The notes under the pieces: generated by a model
The model's input: the letters and a program-made list of their open reading frames with translations, nothing else
Database searches by the model: none
Told to the model about the DNA's origin: nothing
Source: Mycolicibacter senuensis
GTDB lineage: Bacteria; Actinomycetota; Actinomycetes; Mycobacteriales; Mycobacteriaceae
Assembly: GCF_003284925.1 (NCBI RefSeq)
Contig: NZ_QMEX01000002.1
Coordinates: forward strand, 108,179 to 172,178
DNA length: 64,000 nt
Reading direction: 5' to 3'
Program-made: the position numbers and the translations under genes
Shown here: piece after piece, positions 49,865-57,490 of the stretch
Layout of the letters: every line of letters starts with the position of its first letter
Position numbering within the stretch: position 1 is the first letter of the stretch

Positions 49865-51208
49865 CTAAAACCCCACACGCGCGGGAAACGGTTGGCACGT
49901 GTGGTGAGCAACCATCGCCGAACCCGGCGGCCCCAGCGCATTCTTGTGACGAATCTGTCGACGGTAGAACAACCGGCACAGCTGCTCGTCGTGTTGACCG
50001 TGGTCGGCGAGCACGAACTGTTCCAGGGCGGCGTCACCTTCCTGCCAGGTGTCAGGCCGATGATCCAGAAGCTGGGCGAGGTCGTCCAGATCCGCATTGG
50101 TGAGCTCGGCGCCGATCTCGTCCTCACGCCCCACGTAGCGCGCAAGCCGGAAGGCGACGCGGAGCCGATACCGGATGTACTCGTCGTCGGTCGACACTCC
50201 ACGGAGCATGTGGATGAGCTGGTCGTGCGCAGTGGCCGCGCGGGTCACCGTCGCTGCGGGGATCTCCGGGGGTTCCAGCGCAATTCCCAGACGCTCTCCC
50301 AGCGCCTCGATGGCATGCAGGTTGGTCTCACTGCACCAGTGCAGGTTGGTCATGTAGTCCGAGTCCGGCTCGGGGGCGTTGAGCGAGTTGCGGAACGCGA
50401 GTTCATTGGTGAGCGTGAAGGCGATGTGGTGCAGCTGGATCGCGTCCATGTCCACCGGGAATCCGCCTGCCCGTTCGTATTCCTGGTAGAGCGCCTCGAA
50501 ATCGCCGAAGTGCAGGACGGTGTCCCGCATCCGCGGCGCGGCCAGGTCCATCATCGGATCACCGATGTGACCGGCTTCCACGTCGAGCAACGCCACCAGA
50601 TGCCCGTCTCTCTGATGAAGCTGGCCGGAGTCCCACACGATCGCCGATTCACGCCCATTGGTTTGGACGGGGTTGCGCTTGAGCCACCCGAGAACGAACT
50701 CGAGCAGCGGGTTGGGCGCATTCTTGCCCGCGCGCCACACCGCTTCGAAGCGGCCGATTCCGTAGCTGCCCGCCTCAGCTGGGGTGGGCGCGCGTTGAAT
50801 GCCGGCTTCGAGGAACGGTTGCAACGGAAGACGATGCAGTTTCGCGAGTTCGGCCATGTAATCACGCATCAACGCATCGCGCTGTTCGATCGTGAGGTCC
50901 TCGAATCCCGGCCGACCGTCCACGCGGTCCATGACATAGGCAGGGAGTTCGTCGATCCAGCCGTGCACCCTGGGGACCCGAATGCCTTGCTCTTCCATGG
51001 TCCGCTGCAACGACATCTCGTGATGGAGCGGAAACTGCATGGGTATTCCCGCGCCCCGCTCCCCCCGCACGATCAAAGGCAACACGAGGCCATCGCGCTC
51101 GGCGTCGACCAGCCATGCCGACCGCCACCTTGCCTGCCTGGTGATGCTGGTGACGCGCGCGCCCATCTTGCGGCTGATCCAGCCCGTGATGGTTTCCTCG
51201 TCGCTCAT
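49865..51208 (-). CDS. Phosphotransferase (APH/ACAD10-like) family protein with altered active site
   Basis: A 447-residue kinase-fold protein of the aminoglycoside phosphotransferase group. An ELPAYVMDRVDGRP hinge (near 68-81) and LLDVEAGHIGDPMMDLA (near 188-204), the metal-binding Asp segment, are present. Where the family has HGD with a later Asn, it reads VWDSGQLH: the His is lost and Asn is replaced. I chose ATG 51208 behind AAGGG; the frame is open to 51268. Relatives in mycobacteria accompany acyl-CoA dehydrogenases and phosphorylate hydroxyacyl-CoA. A TetR gene diverges from it. Confidence 0.82.
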   Translation of the reverse strand: MSDEETITGWISRKMGARVTSITRQARWRSAWLVDAERDGLVLPLIVRGERGAGIPMQFPLHHEMSLQRTMEEQGIRVPRVHGWIDELPAYVMDRVDGRPGFEDLTIEQRDALMRDYMAELAKLHRLPLQPFLEAGIQRAPTPAEAGSYGIGRFEAVWRAGKNAPNPLLEFVLGWLKRNPVQTNGRESAIVWDSGQLHQRDGHLVALLDVEAGHIGDPMMDLAAPRMRDTVLHFGDFEALYQEYERAGGFPVDMDAIQLHHIAFTLTNELAFRNSLNAPEPDSDYMTNLHWCSETNLHAIEALGERLGIALEPPEIPAATVTRAATAHDQLIHMLRGVSTDDEYIRYRLRVAFRLARYVGREDEIGAELTNADLDDLAQLLDHRPDTWQEGDAALEQFVLADHGQHDEQLCRLFYRRQIRHKNALGPPGSAMVAHHTCQPFPARVGF

Positions 51209-51280
51209 ACACCAACCCTTCGCCGTGGCTGCAGTCCGGAACGTGGCGCTCCCAGACCCCAACCCCACAAGATATATATA

Positions 51281-51315
51281 TTTGTCGATTATCCAACATA
51301 ATATTTATTTTGTCG
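51281..51315. promoter_or_regulatory. AT-rich promoter segment with TTTGTCG direct repeats
   Basis: Two TTTGTCG repeats (51281-51287 and 51309-51315) are 28 bp apart within a nearly pure AT stretch, 73-107 bp upstream of the phosphotransferase-like start. A TGAC-A-GTCA repeat at 51431-51439 lies nearer the TetR gene. Confidence 0.4.
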
Positions 51316-51497
51316 CACGGCGTCAAGCGCAAGGGAGCGCAGCCGACCGAAACCGGCTGCGCCTCCCCCGAGGGAATCTGTGTCGTATGGCTTTTGAGCA
51401 ACCCCTGCGCCGAACTCCGGTAGTTTTAATTGACAGTCATTATTATTTCTTCCGGACGTCCCCCGGAGGCAAACTGTGAACGAGGAGAGGAGGCCAG

Positions 51498-52184
51498 ATG
51501 ACCGATCAGGGGGCCGATGCGCCCACCGGTGTCCGGCGCCGCAACTCCTCCGGTGAGTCCACCCGGGTGATGTTGATGGAGGTCGCCGAGCGGCTGTTCG
51601 CCACTCGCGGGATCGAGGCGGTGACGTTGCGGGAGATCCAGGAGGCGGCCGGCCAGTCCAACACCTCGGTGATCCGCTACCACTTCGGCTCCCGCGTCGG
51701 CCTGATCCGCGCGCTGATCGCCCACCGTCAACGCTCCCTGGGAACGGACCGCCAGCAGATGCTGCAAACAATGCGCGAGCAGGGACGGGAAGCCGATCCG
51801 CGCTCCGTGGTGTGGCTGCTGGTGCGGCCACTGGCGAACAGCATCAAGGCAGGCGAGATGTTCGTCCCGTTCCTGGCCCGTCTCAGTGAGGACCCCAAAG
51901 CGCGCAGCGACTACTGGCCAGAGCATCTCGAGGATGAATGGACCCAGGACAGGCTGGAGGAACTCGTCGACGCCGCCCTGCAGGATTTGCCCGAGCGGAT
52001 TCGGCGCGGCCGGACGTTCCAGCTCTACATCAGCCTGATTAATGTGCTGGCGTCGGCGGCACGCTCCGGACATGGGCTGGGCGAGGCGCAGCTGCACAAC
52101 TACGTCGACACCTGGGTCGGCATGCTCTCCGCCCCGGTGTCTTACGAAACCCGCGCGCTGCTTGCCAGCCACAACGACGGCTGA
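51498..52184 (+). CDS. TetR-family transcriptional regulator
   Basis: A 228-residue TetR protein with the helix-turn-helix at about 43-85 (LREIQEAAGQSNTSVIRYHFGSR). GAGGAGAGGAGGCC precedes the ATG. The C-terminal domain has the QDRLEELVDAALQDLPE pattern of fatty-acid/steroid-type TetRs. It diverges from the phosphotransferase-like gene and converges on the twin CoA-transferase gene. No palindrome as clear as those elsewhere was found. Confidence 0.9.
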   Translation: MTDQGADAPTGVRRRNSSGESTRVMLMEVAERLFATRGIEAVTLREIQEAAGQSNTSVIRYHFGSRVGLIRALIAHRQRSLGTDRQQMLQTMREQGREADPRSVVWLLVRPLANSIKAGEMFVPFLARLSEDPKARSDYWPEHLEDEWTQDRLEELVDAALQDLPERIRRGRTFQLYISLINVLASAARSGHGLGEAQLHNYVDTWVGMLSAPVSYETRALLASHNDG

Positions 52185-52190
52185 GCCAAC

Positions 52191-54659
52191 TCACCTGCCG
52201 CCGATCACCTCGGCTGCGTGCAGGGCGCCGATCCGGTCATCGTCGAGCCCGATCTCGCGCAATACCGCATCGGTGTGCTGACCGATCGTGCAGCCCGCGT
52301 CGGCCTTGGTCCTTGAACGAGAGAACCGGCACAGCGGGGCCAGACGCCGGTGCTCCTCGAAGATCGGGCTGTGCGCCAGCACCGCGTAGCCCGCTTCGAA
52401 GAACGGATCGGATTGCAGCACCCCCTCCGAATTGCGTTGCACCACTTCGACACAGCCAACATCCCGGGACGAAAGTTCACGCTCCCATTCGGCCGCCGGT
52501 TTGGTGGCGAACACCGGTGTCAACGCATCGATGAGGGCGTCGTCGTGCGCTGCCCGTGACGCCGGGCTGGCGAACCGCTCGTCGGCGTGCAGATCGACAT
52601 AGGGTGCCAGGGCTTTGGCGAATGTGGCCCATTCGCGGGCCAGCGGCGCCGCCAGGAACACCCACCCGTCGGCGGCCCGGTACATCCGGTACAGCGCGTT
52701 GAGGCCGTAGAACTGCTCATCGGCGGCCTCGATCGCCGGCCGGCCGGCATATCCGGTGTTGTGATTGATCGCCGCCTGCAACGCGGCGCCAAGCATCGTG
52801 GTGGTCAGATGGGGCATCGCGATCCCGCGCCGTTGGGCGTACAAGCCGACCAGCAGCGCCGAGGCGACACCGAGCGCGGCGATTCCGTCGGCCTGCACCG
52901 CCGGCACCGCACTACCGGCATGCAGCGTCACCGCCCGGCGGTGCGCGTCGTCGAGATCTACCGGCGGCCGCGCGGCACCGCGGCTGTCGATCAGCGACAG
53001 TCCCGCCGCCGCCCCGATCGACGGCGCATACGCCGACCGATGTGCGTACGGCCCGTCGACGCCGTAGCCGGACATACTCAGCACTACCAGGTCGGGATTG
53101 ACCGCTTTGAGTTTCTGCTCGTCGATTCCGGCTCGTTCGGCGGCGTTGCCACGAAAACACTGCAGCACCAAGTCGGAGCGCTTGGCCAGCTCGTAGACCA
53201 GTTCGAGTCCTTCGGGCTTGGTGAAGTCGATCGCGACACTCTCCTTGCCCTGCAGCACCTTCGCCCCGCCCGCTTCGGGGAAGGCGACCAGGTTGCGAAT
53301 GTTGTCGCCGTCCAGCGGCTCAACCTTGATCACCCGGGCACCCAGGTCGGTCAGCAGGGTCGCACCGTACGGGCCGGCGTACATGCTGCCGAACTCGAGC
53401 ACCGTCACGCCCTTCAGCGGAACTTCGCTCGAGGCTTGCTCGGGTCCACCGCCGGCAGAGCACACCGGTTGCGTGGTGGGCGCATCGGAAATCACCGAGC
53501 TGTTGTCTTGTCCCAGCCGCGGCGCCGGCCGGAGGGCGGTCAGCGGCTTGCCGTCGGCATGGATGAGCGTCGTGGGCTGGCGCACCGGCCCGAGTTCAGG
53601 ATCGACCACCGTGACGGCGCGCCCATCGTGGACGACCTGGGGATGCTCCAGGGCCTCGTCCGGAGTTCGAAACATCTCGCCACTGAGGTCGTGATTGGTG
53701 CTCATCGCCTGCTCCCACTCGGCGAGGGTGCGGGCCCGGACCCGATCGAGCATCAGGTCCCACCACTCCATCCGCAGCTCCGCCGTGGGAAGCATCGGGA
53801 ACCCCTGCCACTTCGGATCGGCCAGCTCACCCAGCAAATCGAGTTCCGTGAGCCACGCGTGCATCAGCCGGGGAGACACCTGCGCGAACTGCAACCACCG
53901 GCCGTCCTTCGTCGGGGCGGCGAGAAGTGCGTAGATCAGGTACGCCTGCGGGCGCCCCTTGTCGTCGTAGACATCGGCCATCGGTTCGAACGCCCCCGGA
54001 TACCGCTCCAGCACCATCTCGTAGAACCAGTTGTAGGGGTCCATCGCCCCCATCCCGGTGACCAGGTTCGATTCCACGATCTGGCCCAGGCCGCTGGACT
54101 CGCGCTCGATCAGCGCGGCGAGAACTCCGTGCACCGCCGCATGGGCCGCACCCCAGGAGGCGTACGGCATCGAAATGAAGGCCGGCCCGGGTCGCGGGGT
54201 CAGCCCACGCTTTTCGTGCATGACGCCGGTCTTGGCCATGATCAGGGCTTCCCAGCCCTTGTAGTTGCGCCACGGGCCACTCGATCCCCACCCGGTGATG
54301 TTGGCGACCACCAGCCGGGGATAACGCTCGGACAGCAGCTCGGGACTCAGACCGAGGCGCTCGGCAGCGGCGGGACGCAGGGTGTTGACCATGACGTCGG
54401 CGCGGCGCAACAGACCCCGCAACCGGTCCAGATCGGCGTCGTCGTGCAGATCGAGCGTCACGCTGCGCTTGCCGCGCAGCAGCGCCGGCCACCCCGGCAG
54501 ATCGCGCACCGGGCTGCCATCGGGCGGTTCGACCATGATGACCTGCGCGCCGCAGTCGGCGAGGAACTGGGTGGCCTGCGCGCCGGCCAGGGTGGTCGAC
54601 AGATCGACGACCAACAGGTCGGTCAGTGGGCCATCAGACGCCGGGTCGTCTGTCGCCAT
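52191..54659 (-). CDS. Twin CaiB/BaiF CoA-transferase-like fusion, catalytic Asp missing in both halves
   Basis: An 822-residue protein made of two class III CoA-transferase units: about 1-390 and 415-822, joined by a linker containing PVCSAGGGPEQASSE. Each half has its own start-like strand (VVDLSTTLAGAQ; VLEFGSMYAGPYGATLLTDLG). The catalytic Asp becomes Glu in KGWEALIMAKTG (first half, near 149) and Ala in SAYAPSIGAAAG (second half, near 550). AGGAG precedes the ATG. CaiB proteins work as interlocked dimers, so the fusion mimics one dimer. With both Asp residues changed, a CoA-transferase mechanism through an Asp thioester looks impossible; a racemase-like or binding role is possible. Confidence 0.88.
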   Translation of the reverse strand: MATDDPASDGPLTDLLVVDLSTTLAGAQATQFLADCGAQVIMVEPPDGSPVRDLPGWPALLRGKRSVTLDLHDDADLDRLRGLLRRADVMVNTLRPAAAERLGLSPELLSERYPRLVVANITGWGSSGPWRNYKGWEALIMAKTGVMHEKRGLTPRPGPAFISMPYASWGAAHAAVHGVLAALIERESSGLGQIVESNLVTGMGAMDPYNWFYEMVLERYPGAFEPMADVYDDKGRPQAYLIYALLAAPTKDGRWLQFAQVSPRLMHAWLTELDLLGELADPKWQGFPMLPTAELRMEWWDLMLDRVRARTLAEWEQAMSTNHDLSGEMFRTPDEALEHPQVVHDGRAVTVVDPELGPVRQPTTLIHADGKPLTALRPAPRLGQDNSSVISDAPTTQPVCSAGGGPEQASSEVPLKGVTVLEFGSMYAGPYGATLLTDLGARVIKVEPLDGDNIRNLVAFPEAGGAKVLQGKESVAIDFTKPEGLELVYELAKRSDLVLQCFRGNAAERAGIDEQKLKAVNPDLVVLSMSGYGVDGPYAHRSAYAPSIGAAAGLSLIDSRGAARPPVDLDDAHRRAVTLHAGSAVPAVQADGIAALGVASALLVGLYAQRRGIAMPHLTTTMLGAALQAAINHNTGYAGRPAIEAADEQFYGLNALYRMYRAADGWVFLAAPLAREWATFAKALAPYVDLHADERFASPASRAAHDDALIDALTPVFATKPAAEWERELSSRDVGCVEVVQRNSEGVLQSDPFFEAGYAVLAHSPIFEEHRRLAPLCRFSRSRTKADAGCTIGQHTDAVLREIGLDDDRIGALHAAEVIGGR

Positions 54660-54827
54660 ATTCACTCCTGCTCTTGTAACCCAAGGCGTCCCCGCGCAGG
54701 GTTGTGATGCGCGCCACCTAGCATGGCACCGGCCAAGATTAATGTCAAAACCTTATTCTTGTTGCATGAGGCCTCGGAACTACAAGTAGGCCCGCCGGTT
54801 CGAGTGCGACGGGGAGGCCCCTAGTTA

Positions 54828-54905
54828 GTTAACCAGGTCACCGACGTCAAAGACACGGCTGCGAGAATGTCGGTGCTATCCGGACCAGACAAGGAGCGGC
54901 CATGA
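54828..54905 (+). pseudogene. Relic of the C-terminus of an acyl-CoA ligase
   Basis: The frame VNQVTDVKDTAARMS... ending SGPDKERP-stop aligns with the end of the ligase at 5384-7003 (NQVVQVDEM... SGPSKERP-stop), including the ATGA overlap with the hydratase start. A TAG lies just upstream (54822-54824), so only the last 25 codons remain. Confidence 0.75.
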
Positions 54906-55687
54906 CCGACCTGGACAACCCCAGCACCATCGAGTTCGATCTCACCGACCACGTCGCGACGGTGACACTGAATCGGCCCGACAAACTGAACAGCTTCAAC
55001 GAGGCGATGGCCGGTGAACTCCGTGCGGCATGGGCCCGCGTTCGTGACGACGACGACATCCGCGTCGCGGTGCTGCGCGCCAACGGTGACCGCGCGTTCT
55101 GCACCGGGATCGACGTGTCCGAGGGCACCTGGTGGACGCACCAGCCGATCTTCAACCAGGAGGATCCCGGAGCCTTCCTGGGCCCGAAGGCGCACAAGGT
55201 GTGGAAGCCGGTGATCGCCGCCCTGCACGGCATCGTCGCCGGCGGCGCGATGTACTTCGTCAACGAATGTGATTTCTCGATCTGCGCCGAGACCGCGACC
55301 TTTTTCGACCCGCACGCCAACGTGGGCATCGTCTCGGCACTGGAACCGATGGGCATGCTGGGGCTCGGGGTTCCCTACGGCGAAGTGATGCGGTGGGCAC
55401 TGCTCGGCAGCGAGGAACGGTTGACAGCCCAGACCGCGCTGCGCATCGGACTGGTCACCGAGATCGTGCCCGACGAGAGGCTGCGCGACCGGGCCGCTGA
55501 ACTGGCCGCCGAGATCGCCGCCCGCCGGCCGCAAGGCGTGCAGGGCACGGTGCGCGCGATGTGGGAGGCTCGGGATCTCTCGCCGAGCCTGCGTCAACGC
55601 CATGGCATGGCCTACACCCATATCGGAAATGCCGGTGACGGACGGACCGATTCGCGTACCAATAAGAAAGCGCCACGCACGCGTTGA
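54902..55687 (+). CDS. Enoyl-CoA hydratase/isomerase family protein, copy 2
   Basis: A 261-residue crotonase, the only intact gene of a decayed catabolic block. It differs from the copy at 7000-7785 at about 40 positions by hand count, most of them in the first 60 and last 60 residues, while the active-site core is unchanged, including DPHAN in place of PE. AAGGAGCGGCC precedes the ATG, the same as in copy 1. With no ligase, aldehyde dehydrogenase or acyl-CoA dehydrogenase left beside it, it may be a backup or have moved to another substrate. Confidence 0.9.
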   Translation: MTDLDNPSTIEFDLTDHVATVTLNRPDKLNSFNEAMAGELRAAWARVRDDDDIRVAVLRANGDRAFCTGIDVSEGTWWTHQPIFNQEDPGAFLGPKAHKVWKPVIAALHGIVAGGAMYFVNECDFSICAETATFFDPHANVGIVSALEPMGMLGLGVPYGEVMRWALLGSEERLTAQTALRIGLVTEIVPDERLRDRAAELAAEIAARRPQGVQGTVRAMWEARDLSPSLRQRHGMAYTHIGNAGDGRTDSRTNKKAPRTR

Positions 55688-55695
55688 GGAGGACG

Positions 55696-55806
55696 ATGAC
55701 TGACACCGAGACTCAACCGGCTGTGTTCGAACTACTGATCGACGATGAGCGACCCGGATGTACGCTCCGACGCGTCCATCGTCAAGCTTTCCGACTGTTG
55801 CGATAG
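55696..55806 (+). pseudogene. Fused relics: aldehyde dehydrogenase start joined to acyl-CoA dehydrogenase end
   Basis: A 36-codon frame begins MTDTETQPAVFELLI like the aldehyde dehydrogenase at 7794. From about 55749 the DNA matches acyl-CoA dehydrogenase DNA near 10866-10899 (GATGTACGC..CCGACGCGTCCATCG, two mismatches over the stretch), and from 55793 it matches the end of that gene and its trailer exactly for 21 bp. Two deletions thus removed the rest of the three genes. The frame ends LLR-stop at the same codon as the dehydrogenase. Probably not functional. Confidence 0.75.
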
Positions 55807-55813
55807 GAGTGCT

Positions 55814-56725
55814 GTGCGGTACAACTTGATGTTTCCGATGCGGGCGGTCAAGCACTGGGCCCGATGGAGCCAGGGCGCGAGCCTCGGTGACGTGGCCGAG
55901 CTGGTGGAACAGGCTGGATTCGACGGCTTTTCGATGTCGGAGCACCCTTATCCCGACCGGGAGTGGCTGGCTCGCGGCGGCCATCACGCGTTTGACCCTT
56001 TTGTGTCGCTGAGTTTCGCTGCGGCCGCCACCACCCGCATCCGGGTGATGACCTACATCCTGGTGTCGGGCTACCGCAGCCCCTACTTGACCGCCAAATC
56101 GGCCGCCAGCCTGGACCTGTTGTCCGGCGGCCGGTTCACGCTGGGCACCGGCGCCGGGTACCTGAAGTCGGAGTTCGAGGCATTAGGCGCTGACTTCGGC
56201 CGTCGGGGTGCGTTGCTGGACGAGGCGATGGCGGCCTGGAAGGCCGCCTGGGCCGGTGAAGAGCACCGCGGGCCGGAGTTCGGGGTGGACGGCCATATCG
56301 CCCTTCCGCTGCCGGTGACGCCGGGTGGTCCGCCGGTCTGGATCGGCGGCAACAGCCCGGCTGCCCGGCGCCGGGTCGCCGAGGTGGCCGATGGCTGGAT
56401 GCCGATGGCGGCCTCCGGAGAGATGGCGGCGATCACCCGCGCTCGGCCGCTGGAAGACATTGCCACCCTGAGCGAGTGGATCGCCGGGGTCAACAAGCGC
56501 CGCGCCGAACTGGGCCGCGGCCAAGCCGACGTGTCCTTCGTTCCGTTCGAAGCGGGCCTGCTGGCCAGCGGCGACTGCGCGGCATTCTGTTCGGCGGTGC
56601 GACGGCAAGGCGCCGCGTACGCCGACGCCGGCGTCACCTGGATCACCGTCGAACCGGCGAGCCGAACCCTCAACGATTTTCGCGCCGACGTCGACACCCT
56701 GGCCTCACAACTGATCCACCGCTGA
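55814..56725 (+). CDS. Luciferase-like (LLM class) F420-dependent oxidoreductase
   Basis: A 303-residue luciferase-like protein of the F420-dependent group. MSEHPYPDREW (near 38-48), MTYILVSGYRSPYLTAK (near 79-95) and FTLGTGAGYLKSEFEALG (near 108-125) are typical. I chose GTG 55814 (VRYNLMFPM) behind AGGAG; an open frame to 55745 runs through the relic. The ribosome site is itself part of the old acyl-CoA dehydrogenase trailer, showing that this gene once followed the complete block. The next gene follows after 20 bp. Role: hydride transfer or oxygenation of a pathway intermediate. Confidence 0.88.
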   Translation: MRYNLMFPMRAVKHWARWSQGASLGDVAELVEQAGFDGFSMSEHPYPDREWLARGGHHAFDPFVSLSFAAAATTRIRVMTYILVSGYRSPYLTAKSAASLDLLSGGRFTLGTGAGYLKSEFEALGADFGRRGALLDEAMAAWKAAWAGEEHRGPEFGVDGHIALPLPVTPGGPPVWIGGNSPAARRRVAEVADGWMPMAASGEMAAITRARPLEDIATLSEWIAGVNKRRAELGRGQADVSFVPFEAGLLASGDCAAFCSAVRRQGAAYADAGVTWITVEPASRTLNDFRADVDTLASQLIHR

Positions 56726-56745
56726 CCATCGAAGGAACCCCAGCC

Positions 56746-57483
56746 ATGCCACTGCCAGATTTGGTGCTCGTCCACGGCGGCGAACACGCCGGCGACTGTT
56801 GGGATCTGACGGTCGCCGAGCTGCGTCGGCAGGCACCTGAGTTGCGGACGCTCGCTGTGAACCTGCCCGGCCACGGCGGCAAGCCGGGAAGCCTGGCGAC
56901 CGCCACCATCGATGACTGGGTGGAATCGGTGGTCGCCGACATCGAGGAGGCCGGATTCGGGGACATCGTGATCGTCGGTCATTCGATGGCCGGGGTGACG
57001 GTGCCGGGCGTCGTCACCAAACTGGGTTCACCCCGGGTCCGGGAGATGATCCTGGCGACCGCGTTCGTCCCACCGCAGGGTTCGGCCATCGTGGACACCC
57101 TCGACGGACCGCTGGCCTGGTTCGCCCGGCGCGCAGCGAAAATCGGCAAGCCGATGATGGCCCCGAAGCTGGCGGCGAGGTATGCGTTCTGCAACGGCAT
57201 GACCCGGGAGCAGCGCACATTCACGTTATCCCGGCTGTATCCGGAGTCGGCGCGCATAGTCGCCGAACCCGTCGACCGCACCGGACTGCCCCAGGACGTG
57301 CCGCGGACGTGGATCCTGACCACCCGCGACCGGGCGCTTTCCGTCCGGTCGCAGCAGGCCAGCATCGAGGCGCTCGGCGGCGTGCAAACGCTGATCCCCC
57401 TCGACGCCTGCCACGACGTTATGGTCAGCCATCCAGAACCGCTGGCGCGCACACTGATCGAACGTTGCCGAGTGTACTGCTGA
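56746..57483 (+). CDS. Alpha/beta hydrolase
   Basis: A 245-residue small alpha/beta hydrolase. Nucleophile Ser80 is in GHSMAG; the acid may be Asp in TTRDRAL (near 190) and the base is His in ACHDVMVSHPE (near 224). HGGEHAGDCW (10-19) is the oxyanion loop. The compact build resembles plant esterase/hydroxynitrile-lyase-type and mycobacterial lactonase-type enzymes. GAAGGAACCC precedes the ATG. It lies between the luciferase-like gene and an acyl-CoA ligase; a lactone or ester made by a Baeyer-Villiger type step could be its substrate. Confidence 0.87.
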   Translation: MPLPDLVLVHGGEHAGDCWDLTVAELRRQAPELRTLAVNLPGHGGKPGSLATATIDDWVESVVADIEEAGFGDIVIVGHSMAGVTVPGVVTKLGSPRVREMILATAFVPPQGSAIVDTLDGPLAWFARRAAKIGKPMMAPKLAARYAFCNGMTREQRTFTLSRLYPESARIVAEPVDRTGLPQDVPRTWILTTRDRALSVRSQQASIEALGGVQTLIPLDACHDVMVSHPEPLARTLIERCRVYC

Positions 57484-57490
57484 GCTCACC

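Noticed and set aside
49892..51301. A 469-codon open frame antisense to the phosphotransferase-like gene
   Set aside because: No recognisable domain; the complementary frame has the kinase-fold motifs and a ribosome site.
52587..54707. A 706-codon open frame antisense to the twin CoA-transferase gene
   Set aside because: It mirrors the coding frame in high-GC DNA, shows no family features and has His/Arg/Gly-rich composition; the opposite strand encodes a clear two-domain protein.
54902..55687. Could the duplicated hydratase mark an insertion sequence or composite transposon?
   Set aside because: No transposase and no terminal inverted repeats were seen; collinear remnants of neighbouring genes point to block duplication and deletion.
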